NCBI GenBank assembly: GCA_035772735.1
Contig: JASDFA010000003.1
Coordinates: 55,114,501 to 55,178,500, forward strand
DNA length: 64,000 nucleotides
Direction of reading: 5' to 3'
From: Datura wrightii
Lineage: Eukaryota > Streptophyta > Magnoliopsida > Solanales > Solanaceae
In this document: positions 22,604 to 34,900 of the stretch, in pieces
How positions within the stretch are numbered: the first letter of the stretch is position 1
How the letters are laid out: every line of letters begins with the position of its first letter
Notes under the pieces: model-generated
What the model was told of the DNA's origin: nothing
Databases searched by the model: none
The model's input: only the letters and a program-made list of their open reading frames with translations
Position numbers and translations under genes: made by a program

Positions 22604-25440
22604 GTTCTCTAAGTAAATTGTTTGCATGTTCATCCCTAGCCCATTCTCAATCCTTCCACATTGGGTGATTTAGAGGGGATCAACCCATAAGGGGTCACTT
22701 TCTTAGAATTATCTCAAATTGATTACAACCCTATCATATTGCACTCTATAGCTATAGTTAAATTTTACTTCTCTCAATTCGAGTAGACTCTAATCTTGTA
22801 ATACTATAATGATTAGTACTCAATAGATTAGGCTTCGAGTAGTCTCTGTGGGATTCGATCCCAACTCCTTATTGGGTTCTATATTTGTGGCAATCGTTTA
22901 CATTATCTGATATTGGGAGTACATTTGAATAGCGGCGTTGTCGGGGATTACAGCATAAGCCCTATCTAAGCCTATTAGTCTAGTTTGCTTGATTAGCCCC
23001 CCTACGTACAGTCACTAGATGGAGAGTTTGCACAGACTACTGAAAGCTTAATACAACTACTTGCAAAAACCATTTTCCCATGCCTTCTGATTGATCAAAA
23101 GTTAGACCAGTTAGTGAGGCGAGCTTTCTATTGCTTTCTTGATGGTTAGCTACAATCAAATAAATATAGCTTTGGAGGACCAAGAGAGAATGACCTTTAC
23201 ATGTCCTTATGGGACCTTTGCATTTAGCAGGATGCCATTCATATTGTGCAATTCCCCATCCATGTTTCAAAGATGCATGTAGGCTATCTTCTCAAAAATG
23301 GTGGAGGACTTCCTTAAGGTCTTTATGGATGATTTCTTTGTAGTGGGTAATATATTTGATGAATGCCTAGACCATCTTGGTCAAGTGTTGAAATGGTGAG
23401 AAGAAACCAATCTTGTTCTCAATTGGGGAAAATATCACTTTATGATTAAGGAGGGAATTGTACTTGGTCATAAGATCTCAGAAGGGGATAGAGGTGGATC
23501 GAGTCAAAGTGGATGTTACTGCCAAGCTTCCTTCACCAAGCGATGAAGGGTATGAGGAGTTTCCTAGGTCATGCGGGATTCTATAGGAGGTTTATCAAGA
23601 ACTTCTCAAACATTGTCCAGCCCATATGCAAACTCCTAGAGAAGGATGCCAAGTTTGTCTTTGATGATACGTTTGTGAAGGCATTTGAGGAGTTGAAGCA
23701 GCAATTGAGTATCACAACTATCATTACTACTTCCGATTGGTCCCTGCCTTTTGAACTTATGTGTGATGCTAGAGGGATAGCTATTGGATCGGTATTGGGA
23801 CAGCGACATGATAAGATTATGCATCCGATCTACTATGCCGGCAAGAATTTGAATACAGTCCAAATAAACTACATTGTCACTGAACAAGAACTACTTGTTA
23901 TTGTTTATGCTTTCAAAAAGTTTAGGTCATATTTGCTTGGATCAAAGGTGATAGTTTACATCGATCATGCTGCTTTGAGGTATTTGATGACAAAAAAGGA
24001 TGCAAAACCTCAGCTGATTCGGTGGGTGTTTTTGCTACAAGAATTTGATTTTGAGGTCAAGGAGTGAAAGGGCACGGAAAATAAGGTGGACGATCATTTT
24101 TCCCAACACAAAGAAGTTGGCAAGCCTGCTGGAGAATTGGAAACAAATAATGTTTTTCTTGAAGAACACATTTTGGTTGTGACATCTAGCCCAACATTTT
24201 GGTATGCGGACTATGCTAATTATCCAGTGACCAAGGTGGTGCAAGAGAGCCTTAAACCATATCAAAGAAAGAACAATGAAGTGCAACACTATTTCTAGGA
24301 TGAGCCATACTTATTCCACATGTGTGCGGATAATAGCATCAGGAGGTGTGTGCATGGGGGGGAGATAGTGAATGTTTTGAGGGCCTGTCATGACTCCTTA
24401 GTAGGAGGACATCATGGAGGTAACCGCACAACTGCAAATGTCTTAGAGTGTAGCTACTACTAGACCACCATCTACCATGATGCTAATATGTTGGCTAGAG
24501 CTTGTGATCAAAGTCAACAACAAGGATCCATATCAAGGAGATAAGAGATGCCCTTAAATTTTGTGCTTGAAGTGGAGTTATTTGATGTTTGGGGCATTGA
24601 TTTCATGAGTCCCTTTGTGAGCTCTTATGGGATGGCAAACATTTTGGAAGTAGGGGATTATGTGTCTAAATAGGTTAAAGCCATATCACTACCTAACAAT
24701 GAGGCGAAAAGTGCGACAGCTTTCCTCAAGAAAAACATCTTCACTCGGTTTGGCACTCCTAAATGTATAATAAGTGATGGTGAATCTCATTCTGTAACAA
24801 AGCCTTTGAAAACTTACTTTTGAAATATAGAGTGAAGCACAAAGTGGCAACCCCATGCCATCTGCAAATAAGTGCCCAGGTGAAGGTGTCAAATGGCGAA
24901 ATCGAGAATATCCTAGCTAAGACTGTTAATGCAAATCGGATCAACTGGTCTAGGAAGTTAGATGACGTTCTATGAGCCTATAGAACTGCCAAAACACCGA
25001 TTGGAGCTTCTCCTTATCGGTTGGTCTTTGGCAAAGTTTGCCATTTGCTAGTCATGTTGGAGCATAAAACACTATGTCCCTTGAAGAAGCTAAACATGGA
25101 ATGAGATGATGCTGCAAATTCAGAATGAGCCAGTTAAATAAGTTGGATGAATTCTAGTTCTATGCCTTTGAGAATGTAGCAAATTACAAAGAGAAGATGC
25201 AACATTGTGAGTTTCATCCAGGTGATCAAGTGTTATTATTTAATTCCAGCTGTTTCCTGGAAAGTTGAAAACTAGGTGGTTCGGACCATTCAAGATAGGG
25301 AGGGTTACTCCTTCTGGGTTTGTGGAGCCATTCAGTCATGACCTACATGAAATAGGATCCTAAATCTCCAAAACCAACATTGGGTCACTCTGAATTCAAA
25401 ATTTAATTCGTGATCAAAGTCCTCACAATTTATCCCCATT
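22604..25440 (+). pseudogene. Athila/Tat-like gypsy remnant (RT, RNase H, integrase)
   Basis: A second gypsy lineage, distinct from the chromodomain elements. 22604-22980 is non-coding and resembles the end of an LTR or leader. RT follows (TCPYGTFAFSRMPF near 23200; catalytic KVFMDDFFVVG near 23318). The open frame 23513-24067 holds the end of RT and RNase H (SFLGHAGFYRRFIKNFS, FELMCDARGIAIGSVLGQR, YTVTEQELL-like YIVTEQELLVIVYAFKKF). Integrase scraps run to about 25330 (LTRFGTPKCIISDG-like near 24745-24780; TPIGASPYRLVFGK near 24995-25040). Gag is missing. Stops and frameshifts break it. The right end fades around 25330-25440, next to the MLH1 promoter. Confidence 0.82.
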
Positions 25441-25618
25441 TAGCTAGAAATATAGACAATTAATGTGACAAGACGAGTTTTGTCATCAATTTGGAAAATT
25501 TGATGATTCCTCAAGAATTCGCTGCTAAACCCTAGCAGCAAATCTATTCGTGCAATTTTTTTTCAGGAGTCAAAATTTGAACGGGGCACCCACAAAACCT
25601 GCAAATACACCCTTCCCT

Positions 25619-25630
25619 TTTGGCGCCAAA
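25619..25630. promoter_or_regulatory. E2F-type binding palindrome upstream of MLH1
   Basis: TTTGGCGCCAAA is a perfect 12-bp palindrome 93 bp upstream of the MLH1 ATG. It contains the E2F/DP consensus TTTSSCGC on both strands. E2F sites are known to drive S-phase expression of plant replication and repair genes, which fits a mismatch-repair gene. Binding is inferred, not shown. Confidence 0.7.
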
Positions 25631-25659
25631 CAGTTGGGCCTGGTAAAGCGTCTCCATAA

Positions 25660-25722
25660 ATGTCCCTCCGCCTGCGTACTATGACTCAGCACTATATAGC
25701 AGAGCAGTGCACAATCTGTTAG
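25660..25722 (+). CDS. Short upstream reading frame in the MLH1 leader
   Basis: A 20-codon frame begins at ATG 25660, has a second in-frame ATG at 25681, and stops with TAG at 25720-25722, one base before the MLH1 ATG at 25724. If transcription starts upstream of 25660 or 25681, ribosomes would meet this frame first and could only reach MLH1 by leaky scanning or reinitiation. There is no evidence that the peptide itself matters. It may be chance. Confidence 0.35.
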   Translation: MSLRLRTMTQHYIAEQCTIC

Positions 25723-25723
25723 C

Positions 25724-25990
25724 ATGGAAATTGAACAGGATATTACTGAAGTGCAAATGGAAGATGAACCCATTCCAGCGTCGCTTACTAAGGAGCCGCC
25801 GAAGATTCAGCGGTTGGAGGAATCTGTGGTGAACAGAATCGCGGCTGGCGAAGTCATCCAACGGCCAGTCTCTGCCGTGAAAGAGCTCACTGAGAACAGC
25901 TTGGATGCTGATTCCACCTCTATTTCCGTTGTTGTTAAGGATGGTGGTCTTAAACTTATCCAAGTTTCCGACGATGGCCATGGCATCCGG
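25724..25990 (+). CDS. MLH1: MLH1 exon 1
   Basis: Codons 1-89: a short acidic leader, then the first GHKL ATPase motifs. E54 corresponds to the catalytic Glu (E29 of E. coli MutL) and N58 to the Mg/ATP Asn (N33). Position 56 is Thr where MutL proteins usually have Val or Ile. It ends CGG|gtacgc in phase 0. Confidence 0.95.
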
Positions 25991-28900
25991 GTACGCTTCT
26001 CATTCTAAATAGTCAATTTAACTAACATTTGCAATTATGTGGGACTGATATTATCTTCTTAATTTAACTTTTAGTATTAGGAAACTGCACATATGAGTAT
26101 TATAAGTTGTAGCTAATGGCTAAATAAAATACATTTTAAGATGTTACTGAAATTGCCAAATATTTTAGGACAGCGGAAGTACTAATATTATCAAGTAGTA
26201 ATCAAATTTATTACACTTTTATGCTAAGATAAACACTGCTATATATTTCAACTCCTATGCTTCTCCACTGAAAGATTTTATTTTGATTATATTTTATGTT
26301 TTTGGTTGTTTATAGTATGAAGATTTGCCTATTTTATGCGAGAGGCATACGACGTCAAAGCTGAGTAAATTTGAAGATTTGCAGTCAATTAGGTCGATGG
26401 GCTTTAGAGGAGAAGCCTTGGCTAGCATGACATATGTGGGTCATGTCACTGTCACCACCATTACCACGGGCCAGTTGCATGGATACAGGTGATATAATGC
26501 GTACAAGAGTAGTTTTTTCTTGGAGAAAATGATATAGCTCACAGCAATATATGTTGTATTGTGTTGGGGAATTATAGACATTTTCATTTTGGTACACTTT
26601 CTGTTGGGTTTTTGTTTGTATGCAGGTTGTGCTTTCAGAATTACATCTTTCTTTGTCATAGTATCCCTTCTCCCCCTCCCCGCCAAATGTGTTCTAGCAG
26701 CAACATTGTTTTGCCTCGGAGTTTAGAGTGTTATTCCCTATCAGACTTTGGTTGTTCTCTTTTTAGTTTTCTTCATGTCAGTGGCAGATGTAGCTTATTA
26801 GCTACAGGTTGCCGAATTCACTGTCGTCGACATGAAACATGGATATATATGTGAAAAGCCACTAATAATATATTCTGGACCCATAAATCAAAAGTACAGT
26901 AAGTTTAGTGCTAAGAACTTTAAAGATTCAAACCAACAAGCTTAGATTCTGCATCTGCCTTTGCTTCATGTTCATTTTTATCTAAATAGTCTTTATATGA
27001 TTTAGAGAAAAGTAAATTGGTCTTCTAGAGTTTTGATATTTTTTTTTCTTCCTCTTGGGATATTCCAGGGCAACATATAGGGATGGTTTGATGGTGAGTG
27101 AGCCAAAAGCTTGTGCAGCTGTCAAGGGTACCCAGATAATGGTACGGCGGCTTCTTGTTTCCCTGGATTTATGCTCATGTTTTACTCTTCATCTTAAAGT
27201 CCTCACATATAATTTGACGGACACTGTGACTGGAAATATTGAAGGCAACAGAAGTTTTGTTTTTTAATATGGTATATGAAACCTAGCTCGGAAGCATTCT
27301 GGCTTCAATTTCGATTAAGTCTTTGTTTTTCTGTGAAAATGCTGAGTTCACTAGTTGAAGTGTCCTTAATTGGGAAGTTCACCAATATTTTCTCTGTTTA
27401 TGTGTGAAGCTATAATAATTGCTACAGGAACTTTTGCTTGGTTGTTTTTTCCCCCCAGATTGAAAATTTATTTTATAACATGGCTGCGCGAAGGAAAACC
27501 CTTCAGAATTCTGCTGATGACTATCCAAAAATTGTTGACCTTATTAGTAGGTTTGCAATTCATCACACACATGTGAGCTTCTCTTGTAGAAAGGTTAGTT
27601 CTTTGACAATATTATGTTCCTTTATTACTTTTAGCACTTACTCTCTCGTGTTCAAGCACATGTTTAGAAATACATCACTTTATAATTTCTTTGTACACAG
27701 CATGGAGCTGGGAGAGCAGATGTTCACTCTCTCGCTACTTCTTCAAGGCTTGATGCAATTAGATCCGTTTATGGAGTGTCAGTTGCTCGAAATCTGATGA
27801 AAATTGAAGTTTCTGATACTGGTCCATTAAATTCAGTTTTTAAGATGGATGGTTTGATCTCCAACTCTAATTATATTGCGAAGAAGATAACAATGGTGCT
27901 TTTTATAAATGGTATGTAGTTGTACTGGTTTAAGAATATAACATGTGGTCAAGCTGGACCAAAGGGTTGTTTATGTTATGTCTGTTGCAGCCTTAATAAA
28001 CACATCTTTACTAGTTAGTTGAATCTAGGTCAACTATCCACTGCAGATATATAATTGTCATATGTAGGCCAATTAAATTTGCATGTATTCTCCGTCCAAT
28101 CTCAAACCTTGAGTTATGTGATAGAGAACTTGTGCATTGCAACTTGTGCTTCCTTTAACATCGTTTCAACTTTATGATCTGATGACAACTGCTGCATCAA
28201 CCAACAAAGAAAATTAATCTTGTTCTCCTTGGTCACTCCCATACTTGTCAACATGACTTAAATGTTCTGATGCTTTCAACTAGTCTTTTTAAAGTACAAC
28301 TTCATTACCATCTATTAGTTTACTGTCTTGATTTGGCACTTGTTCCTTTTTTTTTGTTTGAGAGAAAGTAATAGTATTGTTCCTTTTCTTTCTTTTCCAG
28401 ATAGACTTGTTGATTGTGGTGCTTTGAAGAGGGCAATTGAAATAGTCTATACTGCAACATTGCCTAAAGCATCAAAACCTTTCATATACATGTCAATCAT
28501 TTTGCCACCTGAGCATGTTGATGTGAATATACACCCAACAAAGAGAGAGGTATCGATGATTTTGTACTTAAAACTTTCATGAATCTCGATCCTAACAGGT
28601 GGTGTTGTTGGCAGAATTAAAACTGTTACTTATAGAAAGGAAAATTGAAAATTGAAAATTGCTACTTGAGTGGTTCTTCAAACACTTAACCTCCACTTAC
28701 AAAACTCTCTTTGTATGGCCGCACCTCTAATCACTTTATCAGATACTTGTTGAACACTTAATGCTGCATATGGAAAACATTTCTGCATAGAGCTTGGAAA
28801 AAACCTATGATGGTTTGACCATGAGATTGCTGATTTGTATTAATGGAAACAATGCCAAAAGTTTGACTTGTATTGGTCAAGAACTCGATGAGTCTTCTCT

Positions 28901-31900
28901 CGTGCTTCTTGTGGAAAGCTTGTGAGGCGTCTGATGCAGCTACTTTGTGCTGATAATTCATAGGTTATCTGTCAGCATTCTTTTCTAGCAACCCTTGTGT
29001 TTGTGGAACCTATAAATTAGCCTGCCCTCTTGCTAACGTAAAGATTTCAATGTACGTTTGCTTTGGTTATTCATACTTCTATTAAACTGGTTTTTAGTTA
29101 CGTGCCTTGCACATATATCCCCAGTTAATCAGTACAAAATCTTTTTAATTACAAAAATATTATTAAAAACATGTGTATAGTATAAATCAAAATTTAAAAG
29201 AGGATTTGTAGTATATTCTGAGAACATTTCTTTTAGTTAATAATAAAAATAAAAGTGTAAAAAGGTAAGTTGCATCGCATATCCTCTAGATGTCTAATGA
29301 ATATGCCAGGATTGGTTATTCTTGACCTACTACATCTCCTCAATATTCTCTCGTGACACTATATATCTCTATACAGTTATATATTTCCCTTCTGAAACAT
29401 CATTTCTCTTTCATAAAATATTCAAATCTCCTTTTTGCCTCTTTTTACATGTTGACCACAAATTAATGCAATAATCTTCCACATAACAATATTGTGGACC
29501 TTTCTCTTGTTTTGATGGTTGTAATTTTGAGCAGTAATACGCAGCATGTAACCTGTAGCTTCATGATGTGCATGTATAAGTAAGCTTTTGTATATTCTTG
29601 CGGTTATTCCAAAGTTAAAGAGAAATGCATCACATAAATATTATTCTTTTTGTTGCTATTCTATTCTTAAATAGTCTTTATATAAAATCCAAGTGCACTG
29701 CATCCACAAATGTTCAAAATGTATGAACATTACCAACATAATCTTCCAAAAGTGAAGCTACATACAACAACAGCCATTACCTTGAATCTGAGATTCAATA
29801 CATACTGTTTTTGCATGTCTTTTCCCATTTTAAGTAAATGGTACTCATGCTGCAAAACTACGAATGAATTGCTTCCACATTTGGCATTTTCATTAGGGGC
29901 TTTTTCCTCATTCTGCCTCTTTTTTCTATTGCACGCACTTTAGATCTTTAGTCGTTCCTTATTGTTTTCATGACCGAAATTGGTAACTTGGTGGGAGAAC
30001 TCTCATATTTCAAGTAAGCTATACTTGATTCATATATATTCATAAAGCAAACTCCTCCCAGAAAAGAAATGTTGTAACCTCCATTTCTAGGCCCAAGGAA
30101 TTGGTAATACACCTGTCATGGTCAAGATAAACCTTTTATGTGTCTTTTCATTTTTTAAGTTCTGACTACTCCGTACTTGGTTTCATGCAGAAAATGCAAA
30201 GTCTGAACAGAGTCGGAATCTTTCAGAATTAGAAAAGTTAAAATGGTCGGGCTAATTTCGTATAATATTGGCTTGAGATCAGTTTAAATGAAGTAACAAA
30301 GTAACATGATCCGTGATTCAAATAGCCGACCCCAACTTATTCTAGATCGAGGCATAATTCTTATTGTTGTTGTGGAAAGATTAAAAAATAGAAACGCCTA
30401 ATGGTCAAGACAATATGAAAAATCACACAGAAGGTCCAACAAATAATCCTCAGATGAAAACTCACTTGTAGAAGATATGATCATAAGGAGAAAAACATTG
30501 ATTTCTTCAGCAAGTTTAAGATGTAAAATAAAAATAGAGAAACACACTATAGGGACCCAAAGAATTTTAAATAAAATAAAAAGAAGAGAGAAACAGAACC
30601 TATGGAAAACTAAAAACACATAGAAAATTGCCTGACAAAGAATGATGATATCAGATAGGGTTTGTGTTCAAGTCTGGCCAGGTGGAGACAAAGAGATCAA
30701 TATTTTGTTCCTTTATGAGAACTTGCTTGTCTCAATTTCTTCTTTGACAAAATCAACCTTTGTTTGGATTTTTAAAAATTACTACCATGTTTTCTTTGTT
30801 CTGTTAGAGCATTGTTTAGCATATTCACCCATACTAGTAGTCGTAGTATTACTCTTACAATGTCTTGCGTGTAGATTTATGATATTATCTATTATTTCTT
30901 TAACTTTTTGTATTGTATTATTTTTACTTAAGATAATGTTTGACATGCTTTGTTTTATCCGTTATTTCCTTTTTGGATTGCTTTGATTTGTTTATCCTTG
31001 AGCTGAGGGTCTAATAGGAACAATCTCTCTGCCTCTGAGGTAGGGGGTAAGGTCTGTGTACGATCTACCCTCCTCAAACCCCACTTTGTGGGATTACATT
31101 GGTATGTTATTGTTGTTGTCATCTTTGTTCTGTGTTGAAGTCATCATGAATGCCTTGTGATTCCTCAACAAATTTAAAGAATTTTTACTGTAGCCCAAAC
31201 ATTCATGGTATAGTGGTGTCGATGAATTTGTTGCATTGGGTTCTTATAAAAGGGTAAAGCTATCAAACATAACTTTTCGTATTTCATTTGGAATATGGAA
31301 AATATAAATATTCCATGAATTTACTCTAGTTAGAAATACAAATAACACCACAGTTCCTTTATGAATACCAAATACATTTAACATTATACTTTATATAATT
31401 AAGAGACATATTGCAGTTGATTCATTGTACAATATCAAATCTGATATTATTTACTTAAATGTATCGTTACATTTTTGTGAAATATTATATTAGTAGTGTT
31501 TGATTTAAGGGTAGGAAAGTTGTTTGCTTTTTGGCAATTCAACTTTGGACTTAGTGGTTTTCACTTTTATATTTAATAAGAGCAGTAGATAGATAGATAA
31601 TAGACAGATTAGCATTATTTTTTTGAGAAAGGAACAAATAGAATCATCTTTATAAGAGAAAGAATTGGATAATTGTTTAATGGTTCAATTCTTGAAAAGT
31701 TACTAGTGGTTCATGTAGAATCATTTATTGATATGCAGGTAAGCCTTTTGAATCAAGAGTTCATCATTGAGAAGATCCAGTCTGTAGTAGAGTCAAAATT
31801 GAGAAGCTCCAATAAGTCGAGGACATTCCAGGAACAGGTGAGGACCGTCTCCGTTTTTGTTTTTGATAAGTCAATTTGACTTATATTATTATATGCAACT

Positions 31901-34900
31901 TCTGAAATACACGTAGAATAGGACAAGAATTTACAGTTTCAAGATTACATGTGTAACATTCTCCATCTTATTATTGGACTACATATATTTATCTCCTTGA
32001 ATGCTCACATGTTTTTAGCTGTAAAGCTTTTATGCTTGATTTCTTATTTCTAGAAAAATGTTTACGTAATAATGGACAACTCTTTTCTAATAATCGTTAG
32101 TTTCTTGTCATGGGTGGTTGAACTTTCATATCAAGATTATTTGTCTTGCACTTGTGTGAGCAACTAGTAACCCAAACAGTTTAGAGTTTCCACTACTAGA
32201 ATATCAGGAGGTATTCTCTTTATTTAGCATTTTAGCATGTCGATTTGACAAATGTACTTGTAGTTGACTGATATACACTTGAAAGAAATACGTAGAATTC
32301 AGCCTATAATGCATTGTTTGAATTGTTTGACTCAGATGTATTTTTGCCTTTAAGAATTTTAAACCTGCTTTTGGATTTCAATACTGTTTGTAATGTTTCC
32401 TTTGAAAGCATATAAACCTTCGTCTGGTCATACTAGGATAGTGCTCCTGGTCGGCTGTTTCAAGTTGCAAGGAACTAGATGAGTAGGAGATTCAGTTGTT
32501 AATACTGATCTTCATCAGATCATAGATTACACCAACCACAATATTCTATAATGTTTTCCCTCTAGTTCATCTGAGGTGATCATGCCAAGTGGGATAGTTT
32601 GAATTGCAATAGAATTGGTTGCTTTAAAGTTATAAACATTGTGAAGCAGTACACTGAAAACTTTAGTCTGAGAGGAACATCAGCTCCACAAGATCTCTGT
32701 GTATGGGAGGCATGAAATGCATTATCAAGGATTCCTAAGAAACTAGTTTTTGGTGGTATTAACTACCAGCCCTACACACCCTTAAGTCAATGCTAATACA
32801 AGAGATAGGGATACCTGATTTGGGTTAGATTTTGTCTGAAAGCTGAGCCTCATTCAATTCTCAGGGAGATCAAGTTTGAGATCAGAGACTCCAATCTTTA
32901 GATTCCTATTTGGCGGAAAATTCCAAAGTCCGACAAGAGGGGATAAGCTCTCTTGCAAGCTCGGTTTTAGCTGGTTAATCCAATACACTTGGCAAATGGT
33001 TATAGTTAAAAGGGCAGGACACACAGAGACCACATGGGTCCATAGACAAAATTACAAATTTGAATCTGTTTTGAATGGGCCTATAATAGATAAAGTATGG
33101 AGAATAACCGGTAATATTATTTCAAGAGGTAAGCAATATAGATACATGTAACTTAGCTGCTATCTATGGAAAGAAATAAAAGATATTCCTACAAATCTGC
33201 TATTTATATATGAGTTATGCACATTACATAAGAAAGAGCCTATATTCATTTTGTAATGCTCCCCCTCAAGTTGGAGCATATATATTGATCATGACCAGCT
33301 TGTTACAAAGGTAATCAACTCGAGTGCCATTCAATACTTTTGTCAACAATTCAGTTAGTTGCTCTCCTGTCTTTATGTAGCTGGTGGAAATCAAGTTCTG
33401 AATTTTCTTACAAATTAAATGGTGGTCAACTTAAATACGTTTGATTCTTTCATGATCCACTGGATTTGAGTCAATATGGAGCGCAACTTGATTATCACAC
33501 TAGAGTTTTGAGGGAGTAACCTAATTTCAGTTAAAAGATGATGTATTCACATTATCTCACATGTTGACTGCTCCATAGCTCTATACTTGGATTTTGCATT
33601 GGACCAAGATACAACATTTTGTTTCTTATTTTATGATACTAAATTTCCTCCAATAAAGACACAATAACCAGTGGTAGATCTTTATCAATCTGGGATCCAG
33701 TTCGATATGCATCTGCGAAACACTAAATGCGGGATGCCCAAGATTTCTGTATAATATACCAAGTCTAGGAGCTCATTTTAAGTAGAAGAGGATCTGCTCA
33801 AGAGCTGCTCAATGTTTAACTGTGGGTGCGAACATGAATTGGCTAACCACACCTTACTATAAAAGCAATATCTGAATGAGTCATAATGAGATAATTTAAT
33901 CTCCAAACTAACCTTCTGGATCTCTATGGATCATCAAATGGATTGCAATCATCTTTCATAAGATGCAAATTAGGAATCATTGGATTGTTTCAAGGCTTGG
34001 CATCCCACTTTGCAGTTTTGCCAATAGGTCAAGAATATACTTTTTTGTGAGATAGAAAAATTTCCCTTCTTGCTTCTAGCTATTTCCACTCCCAAGAAGT
34101 ATTTTAGTTGTCCCAAATCTTCCATGTGACACTTTATGCAAGTAAGACTTGAGAGAAGAGATTTTCTGCACAATCACTTCCTGTAATAACAATATCATCA
34201 TCATATACAACAAGGAGAACAATTAAAGTTGTTGATTGCCTAATGGTCACATTTGCTCTTTTTTCATCAATACTCCTGAACTACCTCACTAAATTTTCCA
34301 AACAAAGCTAGGAGATTCTACTTTACGCCATACAAGGACTTCTGCAAATGACGAACCCTTCTATGCTTTTATTGAGCAACAAAATTGGGTGGTTGCTCCA
34401 TATGCACCTCTTCATCGAGATCACCATGAAGGAATGCAATTTTAATATCCAACTGATGCAAAGTTCAATTCTCATAAACAATTAGAGAAATGAACAAGCG
34501 GTCAGAAGTGAGTTTGGCAACTGGGACAAGATGTCTGAATAATCCACTCCATAAGTCTTAAGCATATTTTTTGCTCACAAGTTTGGCTTTAAGTCTTGCC
34601 ACAGAGCCATCTGGGTTATCTTTGACTGCAAAGACCCACTTCAATCCCATTGCTTTCTTTTCACTAGGTAAATGCACTAAATCCCAAGTGTGGTTTTCCT
34701 CTAAGACATGTATTTCCTCGAGCATTGCTTCAGACCATTCAAAATGATTCAAAGCCTCCTTCACTGTTTTGGGTACATAAATGAAGTCCAGAAACGAATC
34801 AAAGATCTAGGCACATGAGATAAGTGGTTATAGAGAACAAAATTAGCAGCAAAATATGTTGATTTGCAAGCATGTGTATCATTGCAAAGAGAAATAAGGA

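Larger units (their letters stand above)
25441..25723 (+). promoter_or_regulatory. MLH1 promoter and 5' leader
   Basis: The only non-transposon sequence between the Athila-like remnant and the MLH1 ATG, about 280 bp. It holds a pyrimidine-rich stretch with T-runs (25555-25563), a perfect E2F-type palindrome at 25619-25630, a CTATATAG box at 25692-25699 and an upstream reading frame at 25660-25722. The CTATATAG lies only 25 bp from the ATG, so as a TATA box it would place the start of transcription at or past that ATG. Transcription more likely starts upstream of it. The start site cannot be fixed from sequence alone. Confidence 0.6.
28550..31738. other. MLH1 intron 6 (3.2 kb)
   Basis: AT-rich intron with no gene that I recognise. 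It holds two SINE-type remnants (near 30290-30370 and 30991-31120) and long stretches, notably 29100-29960 and 31140-31670, in which I see nothing identifiable. Open frames here (for example 29710-29943, 30642-30986) are low-complexity and unconserved in appearance. Confidence 0.85.

Noticed and set aside
25690..25700. CTATATAG as the MLH1 TATA box
   Set aside because: It is about 25 bp from the MLH1 ATG, so transcription from it would start at or after the ATG, unless the codon-12 Met is the true start.
30642..30986. 114-codon hydrophobic open frame in intron 6
   Set aside because: T-rich intronic DNA, no conserved block, ends in a SINE boundary.
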